A stretch of 64,000 bases of DNA, taken from a virus. Made by a program: the position numbers and the translations under genes. The DNA lies in the IMG/VR virus record IMGVR_UViG_3300028030_000009, positions 1 to 64,000 of that record; one strand, given 5' to 3'. Shown in pieces: positions 7,319-14,998 of this stretch. The notes beneath the pieces were generated by a model, which saw only the letters and a program-made list of their open reading frames with translations, did no database searches and was not told the origin of the DNA. The number at the start of each line of letters is the position of its first letter. The first letter of the stretch is position 1.

Positions 7319-9130
7319 TTACTGACCGCCTCTTGCCTCATATTTGAGCTCCGTGACTTGCTTTTGCTCAAGGAACTCCATCCTATCCTTAACAGCAGCG
7401 TACAGTAACCAGTCTTCCTTCTGCAGCCTATCAAGCTCGGAGCGTCGTTGCCCTTGCTGGAGCTGCAGCAATTGCTGGGCGATAGAGTCTGCCTCTTGCA
7501 TGATTGCCTGCTGGTTGACCTGCTTTGTAGAGCTCTGAGATAGCATAGCCTCTGTTTTTGCTTTCTCTTCGAGGTTCTGGGTAATCTCTTGCTGGAACTG
7601 CTGGAGCTCCGACTGCTCTCTGATTCCTCTCTTTTGCTCTTCGAGAATACGCTCTCTCTCCATTTGAGAGTCGAGTTTGAACATAGCAGAGACTGTACTG
7701 TCAGAGATTTTACCTTCGTCAAGAAGTTTAAGAACGATTTGTTTCTCGGCGATGTCGTCAACAAGCCTAAACGGAGTAATTGTAATAGTTACCGGCTCTT
7801 TGTCTTTGTACTCTGCAACTTTTCTTGCGATGAAGTTCAAAGCTTTCTCCATTGCATGAGTAAGTCCCATTAGCTGGTTTTCAAGAACACGAATGGATGC
7901 TCCAGCAGCTGTATAACCAAGGCCTCCCTTTACAAACTCAACCGGAACGCCAATTGCGTTCATTACCATTGTTGATATCTGGTCAATCTCATTCGCAAGA
8001 TTGAGCTGCTTGCCTTCACCAAATGCTGTGATTGCCTGAAGAGGGATAGGGAAGTATTTAATTCCCGTAGGATTGTTTTTGTACGAAGCAAGAATTGACT
8101 CAATTTTCTTTGATACCTCTGAGCCTTGCATATAGTTATAGATTGCTTGGCCATCCTGTCCGACGCTTGAGGGAGAAAGACCCCTTAGTGGGAAAATCAT
8201 ATCGGAAAGGATTCTCTCCTGCGCCTTTCTTGTAAGAAGCAGAGAAATCATATCCGGGATAGCGGAAGTCAGGATTGGCATACCCCATCCAGTGTTTGTG
8301 CCATACATCTTCTTGCGCTTAAGATGGAGGATTTTTGACTCATCGAACTTTACAGGAGTCCCTTTGACTGCTGCAAGTATGATGTCTTGAGGAAGATGGA
8401 AGAGCATATCGAGGTAGCCATTGTTGATTAGCTTCTTCTGGGAGTTTGGGATTCTATGGTAGTACGTAGAGCGACCAGTGATGTAATCAGTGACAAACTC
8501 CATTGTTGTCACGGGCCACGAAACGATGTTGATTGCCTCATCGTTTTTCACGCTAATGTCATGCAGAGTAAAGAGCGACTGCTTTCTACACACAGGACAT
8601 GCACCCTTGAAGACAAGGATTTCCTCCTGGTCCCCTCTTTTGTTCTTGTCATCCTTGTCTTTTCCTAGACGCCTTACATTTCTTACTGTTTCTGAGGATG
8701 GCTTCAAGTCTGACTTGTTAGCGAAGTTGTTTTGTCTGAGTTTTGCCCCACATGCCGCGCACTGAACCTGTCTCTCAACTGGGAAGAATACGGACAAGAA
8801 TACGTTTCCAGAGAGCATATAGTTGTAACCAATCTCCTGAAGCCTGTCTATGACTTCAAGTGAGTTCTCCATAATATTCTTCCACGAGCGTCTCTTCTCT
8901 GTCGCCAACTCACTTAAATCCTCTGTGTGGTAATTCAGGTTTGTGATTGACACGGAGGACATTTTCTCAATTGCGCTCGCAACAAGGGGCACATTCGCAA
9001 CAATGAACTCAGACCACTGAATAACTTCCTTGATGTCGTTAGGCAGAACATCAGCATAAACGCTGCTTAGGTTGTTGTACCTTGTCAAGAATCTTCTATC
9101 GTATAACTTTCCACTAAATGTCGAAGCCAT
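7319..9130 (-). CDS. Portal protein with inserted zinc ribbon
   Basis: 603 aa. The overall plan fits phage portals: an N-terminal helical region, a central stretch with AINIVSWP and ILHLKRKKMYGTNTGWGMP, then GLGYTAAGASIRVLENQLMG and a Gln/Glu-rich coiled C-terminus (about 500-600). Portals form the dodecameric ring through which DNA is packaged and ejected. An unusual insertion near residues 120-185 carries two CxxC pairs (C124/C127 and C178/C181), a probable zinc ribbon. It lies between the 278-aa protein gene and the Ser-rich protein gene, as expected for a head module. GGAG-containing RBS upstream of ATG. Assignment by overall resemblance, not by one diagnostic motif. Confidence 0.8.
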   Translation of the reverse strand: MASTFSGKLYDRRFLTRYNNLSSVYADVLPNDIKEVIQWSEFIVANVPLVASAIEKMSSVSITNLNYHTEDLSELATEKRRSWKNIMENSLEVIDRLQEIGYNYMLSGNVFLSVFFPVERQVQCAACGAKLRQNNFANKSDLKPSSETVRNVRRLGKDKDDKNKRGDQEEILVFKGACPVCRKQSLFTLHDISVKNDEAINIVSWPVTTMEFVTDYITGRSTYYHRIPNSQKKLINNGYLDMLFHLPQDIILAAVKGTPVKFDESKILHLKRKKMYGTNTGWGMPILTSAIPDMISLLLTRKAQERILSDMIFPLRGLSPSSVGQDGQAIYNYMQGSEVSKKIESILASYKNNPTGIKYFPIPLQAITAFGEGKQLNLANEIDQISTMVMNAIGVPVEFVKGGLGYTAAGASIRVLENQLMGLTHAMEKALNFIARKVAEYKDKEPVTITITPFRLVDDIAEKQIVLKLLDEGKISDSTVSAMFKLDSQMERERILEEQKRGIREQSELQQFQQEITQNLEEKAKTEAMLSQSSTKQVNQQAIMQEADSIAQQLLQLQQGQRRSELDRLQKEDWLLYAAVKDRMEFLEQKQVTELKYEARGGQ

Positions 9131-9966
9131 TATTCTTTCTCCTCTTCTTTCTCTTCTGGTTGCTCATCTTCTTCCTCTTTGTGCTCAAGTGCTATATATT
9201 CTCCCAAATCTTCAACGCTGTTTGCTGGAACCTCTATGATTTCCTCATGAGCAGGGTCAAAGACCGGAACATCAACATCATTAGAAATTGCCCCCTGCTT
9301 AGATATCTCCTCAATGACAGACACAAGTCTTTGGATGTCATTTTTGGCGCTATCTGCAGACTTAGGAACAGATTTATCGATTGTTGTAATTATAGCATTG
9401 TTGGCGTTCATTCTATTAGAGAACGTCTCGTAGTCGCCTGTTCGTCTAAGCATCTTATAGTCATACATAGCACGCTTTGCTGCGAACCGTCTGTATGCGT
9501 TGTCATCATATCCGTTTGTGTCTATATTGAAGTTGTCAAGCACAACATCTGGGCCGCCGATATGAGCTTCTTCCAGCATCTTCCCGAATTCATACTCTTC
9601 AGAGCCTATTGGGTTGTTTCGCTGCAACTCAATATAGAATGCGGTCTTCCCAAGTTCTCCCATAAGCCTACTGGTATCGAAAAACAGCTCTTTGTAAACA
9701 GAAATAAGCTCTTTATCGAGACCAGTTGCCATATGTATGTATTCTATTGCGTCAACGCCAGGCTTATCGGTAATCAGCATCAGCTTGAAGAATCTTGAGA
9801 ACACAGGGTTCTGCTCTATCTCAAGCAACTTCTTTGCATCATCCGATACCGATTCTATTTTCCCCTGGAGGTATGAGCTTATCTCAAGAGCCAGGTCGAA
9901 CGCCTTGTCCGACTCTGGTTCCCATGACAAAGAAAATTCCTCATTGAAAATCGTCAGCCTGTGCAT
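9130..9966 (-). CDS. Putative head-module protein with acidic tail
   Basis: 278 aa, mostly helical, ending in a strongly acidic Glu-rich tail (last 25 residues, EEEDEQPEEKEEEKE). The stop overlaps the portal ATG by 1 nt and the start lies 10 nt after the 808-aa structural gene. RBS AGGACATAA before ATG. I recognise no family. Position next to the portal and the acidic tail fit a head completion, scaffold-like or ejected protein (inference). Confidence 0.78.
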   Translation of the reverse strand: MHRLTIFNEEFSLSWEPESDKAFDLALEISSYLQGKIESVSDDAKKLLEIEQNPVFSRFFKLMLITDKPGVDAIEYIHMATGLDKELISVYKELFFDTSRLMGELGKTAFYIELQRNNPIGSEEYEFGKMLEEAHIGGPDVVLDNFNIDTNGYDDNAYRRFAAKRAMYDYKMLRRTGDYETFSNRMNANNAIITTIDKSVPKSADSAKNDIQRLVSVIEEISKQGAISNDVDVPVFDPAHEEIIEVPANSVEDLGEYIALEHKEEEDEQPEEKEEEKE

Positions 9967-9976
9967 TTATGTCCTA

Positions 9977-12403
9977 TCAGTCGATAACTGCTACGTCAAC
10001 AGCAAAGTCTGTCAGTCTATTAAGAAGAGTCTTTCCTTTCGCAAGGAACTGTGCAATCTTCTTGTCCCCGACTTGCTCCGAGAACTTGTTTCTTTGAATC
10101 TCAATCATAAGCAGTGTTCTCGCAAGTCCATTGACGCCGGTAAGAATGTCGTCAATATACTTCATCGCAATGCTCCTCGTATCGTCAGTGTCTACGAGAT
10201 ACGAGATAATTGCGGCTGTCAAGACATCCTTATCGGCAATCTGAGACAGCTGCGCAAGAACATTAGGGTCAACATTCAGATTGTACCCCTCGCCTGCAAG
10301 ATTGGCTGCCTCTTCTTGTTGGGCCACAATATCACCATTCTGGGCACCGATTCCAGTGTCCGTTCCATCATTCTGCGGCGAAGCTGCAGTAGCATCACCA
10401 GCAGGAACTCCCGCATCTTGCTCTGCTGGCGCTTGTTGTTGAGCAGCAGCCTGGCCCTGTGCCTGTTGTAGTTGCGCTATCTCCGCTTGTAGTTGCTGAA
10501 GGATTTGGGCAGGAGCCATTCCTTGTGCTTGCCCGGCTGCGAGTACATCTGCTCCGTTGATGCCCACTGAAGCAGCCAGTTGGTTAATCTGGTCAATGAT
10601 TGCTTGGTCATCTCCCTGAGCTCCTTGAGTAGTGGCTTCAGGCTGACCTCCTTCTCCCACCACTCCTTGTCCTCCTGCAGCCGATACCATCCCAGCTCGT
10701 CCGCTCTCAGTTTCTCCTTCTTCAGGTGCAGTCCCCGCATCTTGTCCTCCTTGTATCCGTAACATAGCAGCACGCAGGTCAGCAAGTGCAATCTTGTTCT
10801 CTGCAAGCTGCGCAAGTATTGCACGAAGTGTATCACTCAGAACTTTAAAATCCACTGGGAAGCCAGCTGAGTCTTCTGCTGTCTTGATGATTTTAGACAC
10901 ATCCTCTCCATTGAACCCGTCTTCTGCAAGCTTCTTAAGAATCTGTTCTCTTGTGAATCTTGCTCCATCGTACTCAAACATACCAGCTGAATACCTAACG
11001 TCAAATGAAGCAGTCTTGATGAAAGTCTCATCAAAACCGTCAAGAGTCATCAGCTCAGAGAATGGGTCAATATCATTTGTATGTTCTTTTTTGGCTGACG
11101 ACAATGCAAATGCGTTTCCTTTACCGAGGAATAGAACATGGTTTGGGTTGACGTAAATCTCTTTACCTCTTCTCGTATACCCATAATCCTCTCCAACAAT
11201 AATCTGACGATTGTCATCGTCGCCGTACACTTCTACGACAAGTTTATTCCCGACTTTCGTAACTGCAACAATCTCATAAAACTCAATGTCGTTTTTGGAT
11301 GCGGTAACAAACAGGTATCTTGCCTTTTTCGGGTCAACCTCGCCACCAAAGATTGCAGCGATGTGTGCACGTGGGTCATCGTTAACAGCAGCGGCTTCAA
11401 GTCCAACATATGGAGGTCTTTCTGGATTCGGGTTATACCACGCTTCTTTTCTGCCTGCGTGTTGAGCGATGTCATGCACAATCTTGCTTCTTCCTTTGTA
11501 GAACATCACATTCTGGGTAGAGCCACCTTTTGTAGCAACGACAACAGGTCTAAGGTCAAGGTCACGAGTAAGCGCGTTGTAAATTCCGGGCTCCGTGAGA
11601 ATCTCAAGGTTTGACTTGGCCTTCATTAGCATTTCGCCAAGAAGAGGAACCTGCATAACGACACGCTTTGTCTTTATTTTTTCCGCATCCTTAGCTGCGT
11701 GCTTGTAGAACCCATTGGTTGCAATTTGCTTTGCCGCATCAGTCCTGACACTCTCAGGAAGCTCTTTCAGCTCGGCAATCTTCGTATACACTTTGCCGTC
11801 ATGCTTCTCTCTTGTCGCTGTCGCAATCTTATGCATGGTGACAGTCTGCTTTGCCTTCTTGAACAACTCATCTGGATAGTTGCTGTGCAGCACCTCTCCC
11901 ATCTCACTGTCATTTGCAAGCTTGACAAACTGCTCAGCGAAAGCAGGGTTTTCAACAAGAGCGCTGATTACAGTATAGTTGTCCTCTGCCACCTTTGGCG
12001 AAAGAGTTTGTGGCGTTGCAAACAGTCTACCGATGATTCCCTGGTCAACCGTGATTCTGTCTGCCTCTGCCTTATCGACTACTTCTCCAAAGCTTGCAAC
12101 CTTCGATGCATTGATTAGCTTCTTGTACATCTTTTTTGTCATACCGTATAGACGCTCTGTATCTGTGTCTCCAATATAGGAGATTGCGTCTACCGCACCA
12201 TTTCTGTAGATGATTGGACAGAACAGAACTCTTCCATTGATGACGAAGTAGATGGCGCCGACAGCATATGACAGGTCATCTTCTACATGGTCAACGTCAA
12301 CCTTTACGATTTTAGGCAGCAGTTCGTGATAGTTGCTTGCAATTTGCTTTGTTGCCTCATCAACAATAAGGTCTGTGAGCTTTTTTAGTACTTGTGATTT
12401 CAT
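9977..12403 (-). CDS. Large virion structural protein (808 aa)
   Basis: 808 aa. Residues 1-540 are mixed alpha/beta with no recognised domain (for example YAVGAIYFVINGRVLFCPIIY near 46 and VVVATKGGSTQNVMFYKG near 308). Residues about 580-700 are Gln/Ala/Gly-rich low complexity, and the last 110 residues are helical. KTA-type peptides (FIKTASFD, IIKTAED) occur in the middle. It overlaps the upstream gene by 1 nt and leads into the portal operon. The size, composition and location support a structural or ejected role, but the family is unknown. Confidence 0.85.
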   Translation of the reverse strand: MKSQVLKKLTDLIVDEATKQIASNYHELLPKIVKVDVDHVEDDLSYAVGAIYFVINGRVLFCPIIYRNGAVDAISYIGDTDTERLYGMTKKMYKKLINASKVASFGEVVDKAEADRITVDQGIIGRLFATPQTLSPKVAEDNYTVISALVENPAFAEQFVKLANDSEMGEVLHSNYPDELFKKAKQTVTMHKIATATREKHDGKVYTKIAELKELPESVRTDAAKQIATNGFYKHAAKDAEKIKTKRVVMQVPLLGEMLMKAKSNLEILTEPGIYNALTRDLDLRPVVVATKGGSTQNVMFYKGRSKIVHDIAQHAGRKEAWYNPNPERPPYVGLEAAAVNDDPRAHIAAIFGGEVDPKKARYLFVTASKNDIEFYEIVAVTKVGNKLVVEVYGDDDNRQIIVGEDYGYTRRGKEIYVNPNHVLFLGKGNAFALSSAKKEHTNDIDPFSELMTLDGFDETFIKTASFDVRYSAGMFEYDGARFTREQILKKLAEDGFNGEDVSKIIKTAEDSAGFPVDFKVLSDTLRAILAQLAENKIALADLRAAMLRIQGGQDAGTAPEEGETESGRAGMVSAAGGQGVVGEGGQPEATTQGAQGDDQAIIDQINQLAASVGINGADVLAAGQAQGMAPAQILQQLQAEIAQLQQAQGQAAAQQQAPAEQDAGVPAGDATAASPQNDGTDTGIGAQNGDIVAQQEEAANLAGEGYNLNVDPNVLAQLSQIADKDVLTAAIISYLVDTDDTRSIAMKYIDDILTGVNGLARTLLMIEIQRNKFSEQVGDKKIAQFLAKGKTLLNRLTDFAVDVAVID

Positions 12404-12648
12404 TACGCACCTCGTAGTTTGTCTTTAATGAAAAGCAGATTTCTATCTGCACCATACGACAGGCCAGTTGATTTACGCACCGACTTGTTTACCTTCTTGA
12501 TGTTCTTTGCAGCAAGCACACGAGATGGTGTGATTTTCCCACCATCTTTAGCGATTTCACTATTGATTCGTCTAGTGATTCTTGCTGAGTCGCTATATTT
12601 CCCAGACATCAGTCTCTTTACGACTTCTTTTTCCCATCTTGCAGACAT
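12403..12648 (-). CDS. Small basic virion-module protein
   Basis: 81 aa, very basic, helical. Residues 55-64 read KSVRKSTGLS, which closely matches KSIRKSTGTT in the C-terminal half of the upstream 347-aa protein. The two may share a binding element or be relatives. It overlaps both neighbours by 1 nt. RBS AAAGGG before ATG. Function unknown. DNA or scaffold binding in the head is possible given the charge. Confidence 0.75.
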   Translation of the reverse strand: MSARWEKEVVKRLMSGKYSDSARITRRINSEIAKDGGKITPSRVLAAKNIKKVNKSVRKSTGLSYGADRNLLFIKDKLRGA

Positions 12649-13691
12649 CAGAATACCCTTTTTGTCAGGAAATGCTTTGGACCAAGTCCTGCAGCTAGGA
12701 TTCGAAGGGGCTTGAGCATGCTGTTGCCGCCCTCAATGAATTGCTTCTTCCAAATATCATTCGCTTTTCTCTTTGCGATTGTCTTCCGCATATTTTGTGT
12801 TGCTTTGTCAACAGAAGTTATTCTCCCACTTGACGACTTGAATGTTGTGCCGGTACTCTTTCTTATGCTCTTTTTTGGCTCAGTCATTGTCCTGGCATCG
12901 ATTGGGCCATTAAGATAGGCTGCTCCGCTTACTGCAATCTTTTCTTCGGCAGTCCTCTCGCTCAGGTCTCCGTAACCAAGTCTTCTTTTTAAGTATGCTT
13001 TCTGCAGTCTCTCCGGTGTAGGTCTAAGGATAGCTCTCTCGATTGCTCCTCCTGCATAGCCTGCTCCTCCTCCATACACCAATCCAGAGCCTGCGTTCCA
13101 TAGAGCTTTAATGGCTTTTTTCTTCGGAGTTCCTTTTGCGTTTGCATACCCATAAGCAAGGGCAGCGATTGCGCCAGCCTTGGCTCCGTCTTTCGCTCTC
13201 TTCTTTGCATTCCCTGCGATTGTCATCTCTTCCTGAGCCTTTCTTAGTGACTCTTCCGAAGACTCTCCTCCTGCGTCCTTCTCAAGGTCGGCTTTCAACC
13301 TCGCAGAAAACAGCGATGCATAACTCTCGTCCTCAGCCGTCTTCAGTAATGTTCTTCGGTGCTCACCGAAGCGCAACCCAGCTGAAATGTTTGCTGCTGT
13401 TCCAAGTATGTCCTTTTTCTTGATGCTACGACCTGCTTTTCTTCCAAAATCTTTTTTTCTGACAGAGTCTCTGAGATATTGGTACTTCTTGATAGCCTCT
13501 GGGCTCCTCTCTCCACTTTTTATCAGCCTTTCAAGCGCTGCTCTCATCTTGTCCGGTGACACTCCGGCTGTTTTGTCCGCGTCCTGTGTTTGTTCTCTCT
13601 GAATACCGTTGTCGTCAGCTAAGGCTTGTGCCATTTTTGAAATGAGCTCTTCGCTGCCAGTAATCTTCGAGAAGTCAAATGTTTTATTCAT
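12648..13691 (-). CDS. Basic Gly/Ala-rich virion-module protein
   Basis: 347 aa, basic. N-terminal half is charged and helical. Residues about 165-225 are Gly/Ala/Tyr-rich and membrane-like (GAIAALAYGYANAKG, YGGGAGYAGGAIERAI). The C-terminal third contains KSIRKSTGTTF and ends GLGPKHFLTKRVF. First gene of the leftward virion operon: a TGTTATAAT promoter lies about 60 nt upstream with a 12-bp palindrome beside the probable transcription start. The style resembles ejected or internal virion proteins of large phages, but no family is recognised. RBS AAGGATTAGAGA. Confidence 0.78.
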   Translation of the reverse strand: MNKTFDFSKITGSEELISKMAQALADDNGIQREQTQDADKTAGVSPDKMRAALERLIKSGERSPEAIKKYQYLRDSVRKKDFGRKAGRSIKKKDILGTAANISAGLRFGEHRRTLLKTAEDESYASLFSARLKADLEKDAGGESSEESLRKAQEEMTIAGNAKKRAKDGAKAGAIAALAYGYANAKGTPKKKAIKALWNAGSGLVYGGGAGYAGGAIERAILRPTPERLQKAYLKRRLGYGDLSERTAEEKIAVSGAAYLNGPIDARTMTEPKKSIRKSTGTTFKSSSGRITSVDKATQNMRKTIAKRKANDIWKKQFIEGGNSMLKPLRILAAGLGPKHFLTKRVF

Positions 13692-13728
13692 TCTCTAATC
13701 CTTGCGCAAGTTTTATGAAAGTGTAGTA

Positions 13729-13740
13729 TATTGGCCAATA
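13729..13740. promoter_or_regulatory. 12-bp palindrome, candidate operator
   Basis: Perfect palindrome TATTGGCCAATA, flanked by GTGTA and CAC, located between the -10 box at 13752 and the first gene of the virion operon. The location just after the expected transcription start suits a regulator-binding site. No regulator is identified. Confidence 0.5.
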
Positions 13741-13751
13741 CACTTGATGGT

Positions 13752-13760
13752 ATTATAACA
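13752..13760 (-). promoter_or_regulatory. Extended -10 promoter of virion operon
   Basis: Reads TGTTATAAT on the minus strand, a perfect extended -10 element, about 60 nt upstream of the first gene of the leftward operon (13691). No convincing -35 box is seen. Upstream sequence AAAAATAACCCTTC resembles that upstream of the 14190 promoter. Confidence 0.7.
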
Positions 13761-13777
13761 AAGAAGGGTTATTTTTC

Positions 13778-14059
13778 TTACGGAAGATTGAAGTGTGCTG
13801 GAGACATGTATTCTGTTCCCGGCTCTTCAAATAGGACAAGTTCGCCGCCAGGGAGGACAATTCCTGTTATATCCAAGTGTGTGACCCCGGTTGTCTCTAT
13901 CCTATTAAGTTCACTTATTGCAAGCCTTATGAACTCTGGTGAGTTCTGGTACATTCTGTCAACATGGATTGGTGGTGTCACAGCATATGGAGCATTTTTA
14001 TCGTTGACTATTGTCAGGAAGATGAGCGGAGTTGGATATTGTGATGTTGTACCAGTCAT
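13778..14059 (-). CDS. Unknown 93-aa protein coupled to small membrane protein
   Basis: 93 aa from ATG at 14059 (MTGTTSQYPTPLIFLTIV). This start is chosen over an upstream in-frame ATG at 14083 because it overlaps the TGA of the preceding small gene as ATGA, a classic coupling arrangement, whereas the upstream ATG has no ribosome site. The protein is mixed alpha/beta with GGELVLFEEPGTEYMSP near its end. It resembles no family I know. It ends about 18 nt before the virion-operon promoter. Confidence 0.65.
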   Translation of the reverse strand: MTGTTSQYPTPLIFLTIVNDKNAPYAVTPPIHVDRMYQNSPEFIRLAISELNRIETTGVTHLDITGIVLPGGELVLFEEPGTEYMSPAHFNLP

Positions 14060-14160
14060 AGTCCAGCACCACACGACATGCAAACAACTGTAGTGGCAAA
14101 TGCCATCACAGCCACACCTATGAGTATGTACGCTACTAGCATTGGGTCATCAGTAAACAA
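14056..14160 (-). CDS. 34-aa membrane peptide, TTG start
   Basis: Starts with TTG at 14158-14160, 7 nt after a perfect GGAGG, and runs 34 codons to a TGA that overlaps the next ATG. After FTDDPMLV it is a single hydrophobic segment (AYILIGVAVMAFATTVV) ending MSCGAGL. A one-span membrane peptide; lysis or membrane accessory roles are possible but unproven. The TTG is preferred to the internal ATG because of the ribosome-site spacing. Confidence 0.6.
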   Translation of the reverse strand: MFTDDPMLVAYILIGVAVMAFATTVVCMSCGAGL

Positions 14161-14189
14161 GATTGCACCTCCGGCAAAGCGTTTTTGGT

Positions 14190-14195
14190 ATTATA
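14190..14195 (-). promoter_or_regulatory. -10 box for leftward two-gene unit
   Basis: TATAAT on the minus strand about 30 nt upstream of the TTG start, preceded by TTG rather than the TGn of most promoters here. It lies back to back with the plus-strand box at 14237, making 14170-14270 a divergent promoter region between the leftward virion genes and the rightward island. Confidence 0.55.
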
Positions 14196-14236
14196 CAACA
14201 CAAAGGTGAAGGCTTATTTTTTTACACTCTTTTGGA

Positions 14237-14242
14237 TATAAT
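14237..14242 (+). promoter_or_regulatory. -10 box for rightward gene 14272
   Basis: TATAAT preceded by TTTGGA, about 30 nt before the ATG at 14272. No clear -35. Diverges from the leftward box at 14190. Confidence 0.55.
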
Positions 14243-14271
14243 TCGAATGAATATGCACACAAGGCGCAAAG

Positions 14272-14523
14272 ATGTCAAAAAAAACCATCAAAAAGAAAAA
14301 AAGCATTAAAAAGTGTGGGCTCGTTGTCACTGATTTAGATAGAGACATTGCCTCTGTTTCACCAGATAGCGCCCAGGTTATTGACAAGGTCAGCGCTACT
14401 TGGAACGACATTCAGAAGAAGAAAATGAGCAGGACACAAAGGTATTTAACCTATGTCAAGAGACCGAAGAGGCCAACATCCAGGATTGGACTACCAAAGA
14501 CACCAAGAGTAAAAAAGATTTAA
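14272..14523 (+). CDS. Small Lys-rich protein
   Basis: 83 aa, strongly basic at both ends (MSKKTIKKKKSIKKCG and KRPKRPTSRIGLPKTPRVKK) with a helical acidic middle. An AAGG ribosome site lies 7 nt before the ATG and a TATAAT box about 30 nt upstream. Such proteins are often nucleic-acid-binding or packaged in virions; no family is recognised. It is followed after 3 nt by a membrane-peptide gene. Confidence 0.7.
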   Translation: MSKKTIKKKKSIKKCGLVVTDLDRDIASVSPDSAQVIDKVSATWNDIQKKKMSRTQRYLTYVKRPKRPTSRIGLPKTPRVKKI

Positions 14524-14526
14524 CAC

Positions 14527-14694
14527 ATGACACTATCAGAAAGCGCATACATCCCGATACTGATTTTTTTTGTGCTGATTTCGGCAGGGGTATCAATAGT
14601 AACTGCAGTAATCGGTGTCACAATATACGTAGCCTACTACCTAAAAAAAAGAGTCGCAGCCAGAAGCGACAGCAGCGACGCAGCTGGACAATAA
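14527..14694 (+). CDS. 55-aa single-span membrane protein
   Basis: ATG at 14527, 55 codons. Residues 8-38 form one long hydrophobic helix (PILIFFVLISAGVSIVTAV then IGVTIYVAYY), followed by a basic KKRVAARSD tail: the topology is N-out/C-in by the positive-inside rule. The ribosome site is weak (AAAGA). Size and topology are compatible with a small holin or spanin-like component, but nothing specific identifies it and no clear endolysin is adjacent. Confidence 0.6.
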   Translation: MTLSESAYIPILIFFVLISAGVSIVTAVIGVTIYVAYYLKKRVAARSDSSDAAGQ

Positions 14695-14751
14695 CTACCA
14701 CTCCACTACACCATCAATATAGACAACAAAACATCGTGAATCCATGATTGC

Positions 14752-14781
14752 TTGACAATCAAATGGATATCGGTGTACAAT
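14752..14781 (+). promoter_or_regulatory. Sigma70-type promoter TTGACA-N18-TACAAT
   Basis: A consensus -35 (TTGACA, 14752-14757), 18-bp spacer and a near-consensus -10 (TACAAT, 14776-14781). It is one of the few promoters in the window with a real -35. The expected start is near 14788, only about 15 nt before an intrinsic terminator, so it would make a transcript of about 45 nt unless read through. Confidence 0.65.
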
Positions 14782-14801
14782 GACATTGCTACTTTTTATG
14801 T

Positions 14802-14832
14802 CAGGGCCTCACTGCCCTGTCTCTTCTTTTTT
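14802..14832 (+). terminator. Rho-independent terminator
   Basis: Stem CAGGGC/GCCCTG (14802-14807, 14814-14819) with a 6-nt loop, followed by TCTCTTCTTTTTT. It ends transcripts from the 14272-14694 genes and from the promoter at 14752. Confidence 0.75.
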
Positions 14833-14998
14833 ACTCCAAAAGAAAGAACTCGCTCCAACATAATTGCAGTCGCAATAATAACTTGTTGGGGCTTTCTGTC
14901 TCACCCCAATCAAACTTGCTTTTTAATGCTGTACATCTTTATGCTAATCAAAGCAAAATACTGTACAATACGGTATTCTTAGCAAAAAGGAGTGGCTT
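14833..14998 (+). other. Gene-free leader upstream of 14999
   Basis: 166 bp between the terminator and the next gene (part of the gene-free 14695-14998). It contains a second hairpin, TTGGGG/CCCCAA (14886-14891, 14904-14909), followed by CTTGCTTTTT, and a TACAAT-like box near 14974. I see no open frame with a ribosome site. It probably holds the promoter and 5' leader of the 14999 gene. Confidence 0.5.

Noticed and set aside
7288-7764. Minus-strand 158-aa Ser/Arg-rich frame
   Set aside because: Out-of-frame shadow of the portal C-terminus; Ser/Arg-rich sequence with no ribosome site.
9737-10471. Plus-strand 244-aa frame
   Set aside because: Antisense to the 9130 and 9977 genes, which are well supported.
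13731-14093. Plus-strand 120-aa frame
   Set aside because: Opposite strand of the 13778-14059 gene, no ribosome site, while the minus-strand gene has coupling and a good upstream partner.
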